From Gnetum montanum (taxonomy: Eukaryota; Streptophyta; Gnetopsida; Gnetales; Gnetaceae): a stretch of DNA of 44,670 nucleotides. Below are positions 43,690 to 44,670 of this stretch, piece by piece. Numbering within the stretch: the stretch's first letter is position 1; every line of letters starts with the position of its first letter. The DNA lies in the NCBI GenBank assembly GCA_015680685.1, contig MNCI01037560.1, forward strand, positions 77,658-122,327, written 5' to 3'. Position numbers and translations under genes: made by a program. Under the pieces are notes generated by a model. The model was not told the origin of the DNA. It was given only the letters and a program-made list of their open reading frames with translations, and ran no database searches.

Positions 43690-44670
43690 TTAGTAAAATG
43701 GGTGATATCCCTCATAACTAATCAATTGAGTATGGCAAGGATTAATAAATGAAGGATGAGGATCCTTGCATGTTGGAAGTATTGGAACTAATCTATACTT
43801 ATCCCCTTGGGGTTCACACACTTGATTATAATAAGCATAGTGGGGCACTTTATACGATGTAGTTCCCGAATAATGAGTTGACCCACTATGATGTTTGTGA
43901 CCGTTAGATGGTATGCAAGGATGGGGTTGATGTCTCCCATGGTTGTGTTCATTACGCCGTATTGTTGTTGGAGTGTGAGTTGGTGGCCCTAATGAAGTTA
44001 CATGAGGCGTTGGGTTCAAAGGTAAGGGTGCACTACAGTGTGGGACTTGTGTTGGGTTGGAAGATACAGTGGCCTCAGAATTATGTTGTCCCTTCTTACA
44101 GCCATGTTTAAAGAAGGGGCGCTTTTGATGTTGCTGAGGTTTTTCACTGCTATTGATAGTAGTAGCACAAGTGTTGTTCATGGGTTATTACGGTGGCACA
44201 AACACCTTAGAAACAGTTGGTGGCATTGTGGAAGGAGGGAAAGGATGAGAATGTGGAAAGTTAGGACGAATGTAAGGTGCATAAGGTAGTGGTTGTCTTA
44301 GAGGTATGGGTTGATAGTATTGTGGAGAATGGTATTGTGGTGAGATAGAGTATGGTGGCCCGAATGGAGAAACAGGATGTTGGACGTGAGAAGCATTTGG
44401 ATTCGGAAAATATGAAGGGCGCCTCTAGTCTAAGGGTGGTCTCCCCCACGATTGGGGTGGTTGCCACTGTGGTCTAACACAATATCTCTGTATGAACTCT
44501 AGATGTAACATGTTTCCCCAATGCTCTTGTAGATATAACAATATTGGGCATTGGCCCTTGGGGTGATTGTACAGACATATGTTGCATTCATATGTATGAT
44601 TAGCAGTTGAGCACTTATTCCCTTCATTATTTTTTTTGAATGTCTAATGTTTCATCCTACTTCTTGGGTT
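43690..44670 (-). pseudogene. gag (C-terminal part) of E4
   Basis: One frame on the minus strand from the window edge to TAG at 43690. It has a zinc-knuckle-like CNICLYNHPKGQC (44548-44586; pattern C-x2-C-x3-H-x4-C, one residue shorter than the usual C-x2-C-x4-H-x4-C), then a Pro/Tyr/His/Gln-rich region (PQWQPPQSWGRPP, FGPPYSISPQYHS), interrupted by a few TAG/TAA stops, then a 163-codon open stretch 44181-43690 ending QLISYEGYHPFY. The knuckle binds the element RNA. The gene stops without running into protease. The N-terminal capsid half lies outside the window. Confidence 0.7.

Larger units (their letters stand above)
37985..44670 (-). mobile_element. E4: pol-less Athila-lineage element with gag and third gene (partial)
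   Basis: On the minus strand, entering from the right edge: gag (44670-43690), spacer, putative internal promoter, third gene (41827-39041), polypurine tract and 3' LTR (38870-37985). No protease, RT, RNase H or integrase lies between gag and the third gene, where E1 has about 3.7 kb of pol. It was inserted into the E3 LTR; the outer pentanucleotide is ATGTT (37980-37984). Gag and third gene each keep one frame broken only by nonsense codons, so E4 is younger than E1. It would have depended on enzymes from a full element. Confidence 0.78.

Overview
This is a plant nuclear window: AT-rich, with no intact host gene, built almost wholly of decayed, nested LTR retrotransposons. The assignment to a seed plant with a large repeat-rich genome rests on Athila-lineage elements with a tRNA-Asp primer site, a Tat-lineage pol carrying the extra (archaeal-type) RNase H, a chromovirus, and a fragment of a plant-like RuvB-like 2 helicase gene. 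A conifer or other gymnosperm is a reasonable guess but cannot be proven from the sequence. All names E0, E1 and so on are mine.

Layout, left to right. (1) 1-3080: E0, the 5' part of a minus-strand Athila-lineage element (gag remnant, primer site, LTR). It is inserted in the 5' LTR of (2) a plus-strand, pol-less element with a tRNA-iMet-type primer site (3081-6808). (3) 6809-9315: no recognisable gene. (4) 9316-22586: E1, a structurally complete plus-strand Athila-lineage element of 13.3 kb with two LTRs, a perfect GTAAG target duplication, gag, protease, RT, RNase H, integrase and a long env-position third gene. E1 sits inside (5) a minus-strand Tat-lineage pol remnant (22592-26018). That remnant abuts head-to-head (6) a plus-strand, 5'-truncated chromovirus (26019 to about 29214). 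(7) 29215-33340: mostly unassigned, with an array of AGACATCT motifs, a RuvB-like 2 pseudogene fragment and another coding-like remnant. (8) About 33341-34574: an LTR-like promoter region broken by a run of Ns. (9) 34580-37984: E3, an old minus-strand Athila-lineage gag and LTR. A solo LTR (36934-37756, ATTAT duplication) and then E4 were inserted in that LTR. (10) 37985-44670: E4, a younger minus-strand Athila-lineage derivative with a 3' LTR, the third gene, a spacer and gag, but no pol.

The most interesting signal concerns promoters. In the Athila-lineage LTRs the ends and the downstream part are related, but the block between the LTR start and the TATA box holds arrays of palindromic motifs that differ completely in sequence: CTCTAATAATTAGAG in E0, CCCATCAATGGG in E1, GCGATATCGC in the solo LTR and E4. 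In both E1 and E4 a second TATA box lies about 450-470 bp upstream of the third gene. It is followed by a leader that can be aligned between the two elements, and preceded by the palindrome type found in that same element's own LTR. This suggests a dedicated internal promoter for the third gene whose binding-site motif changes together with the LTR motif.

The third gene begins MAPK, directly after a potential AG splice acceptor, in both elements. In E4 it keeps one reading frame for 929 codons, broken only by about 20 nonsense codons. It encodes an N-terminal domain resembling the 'putative plant transposon protein' family and a long coiled-coil C-terminal half. No signal peptide or membrane segment is visible.
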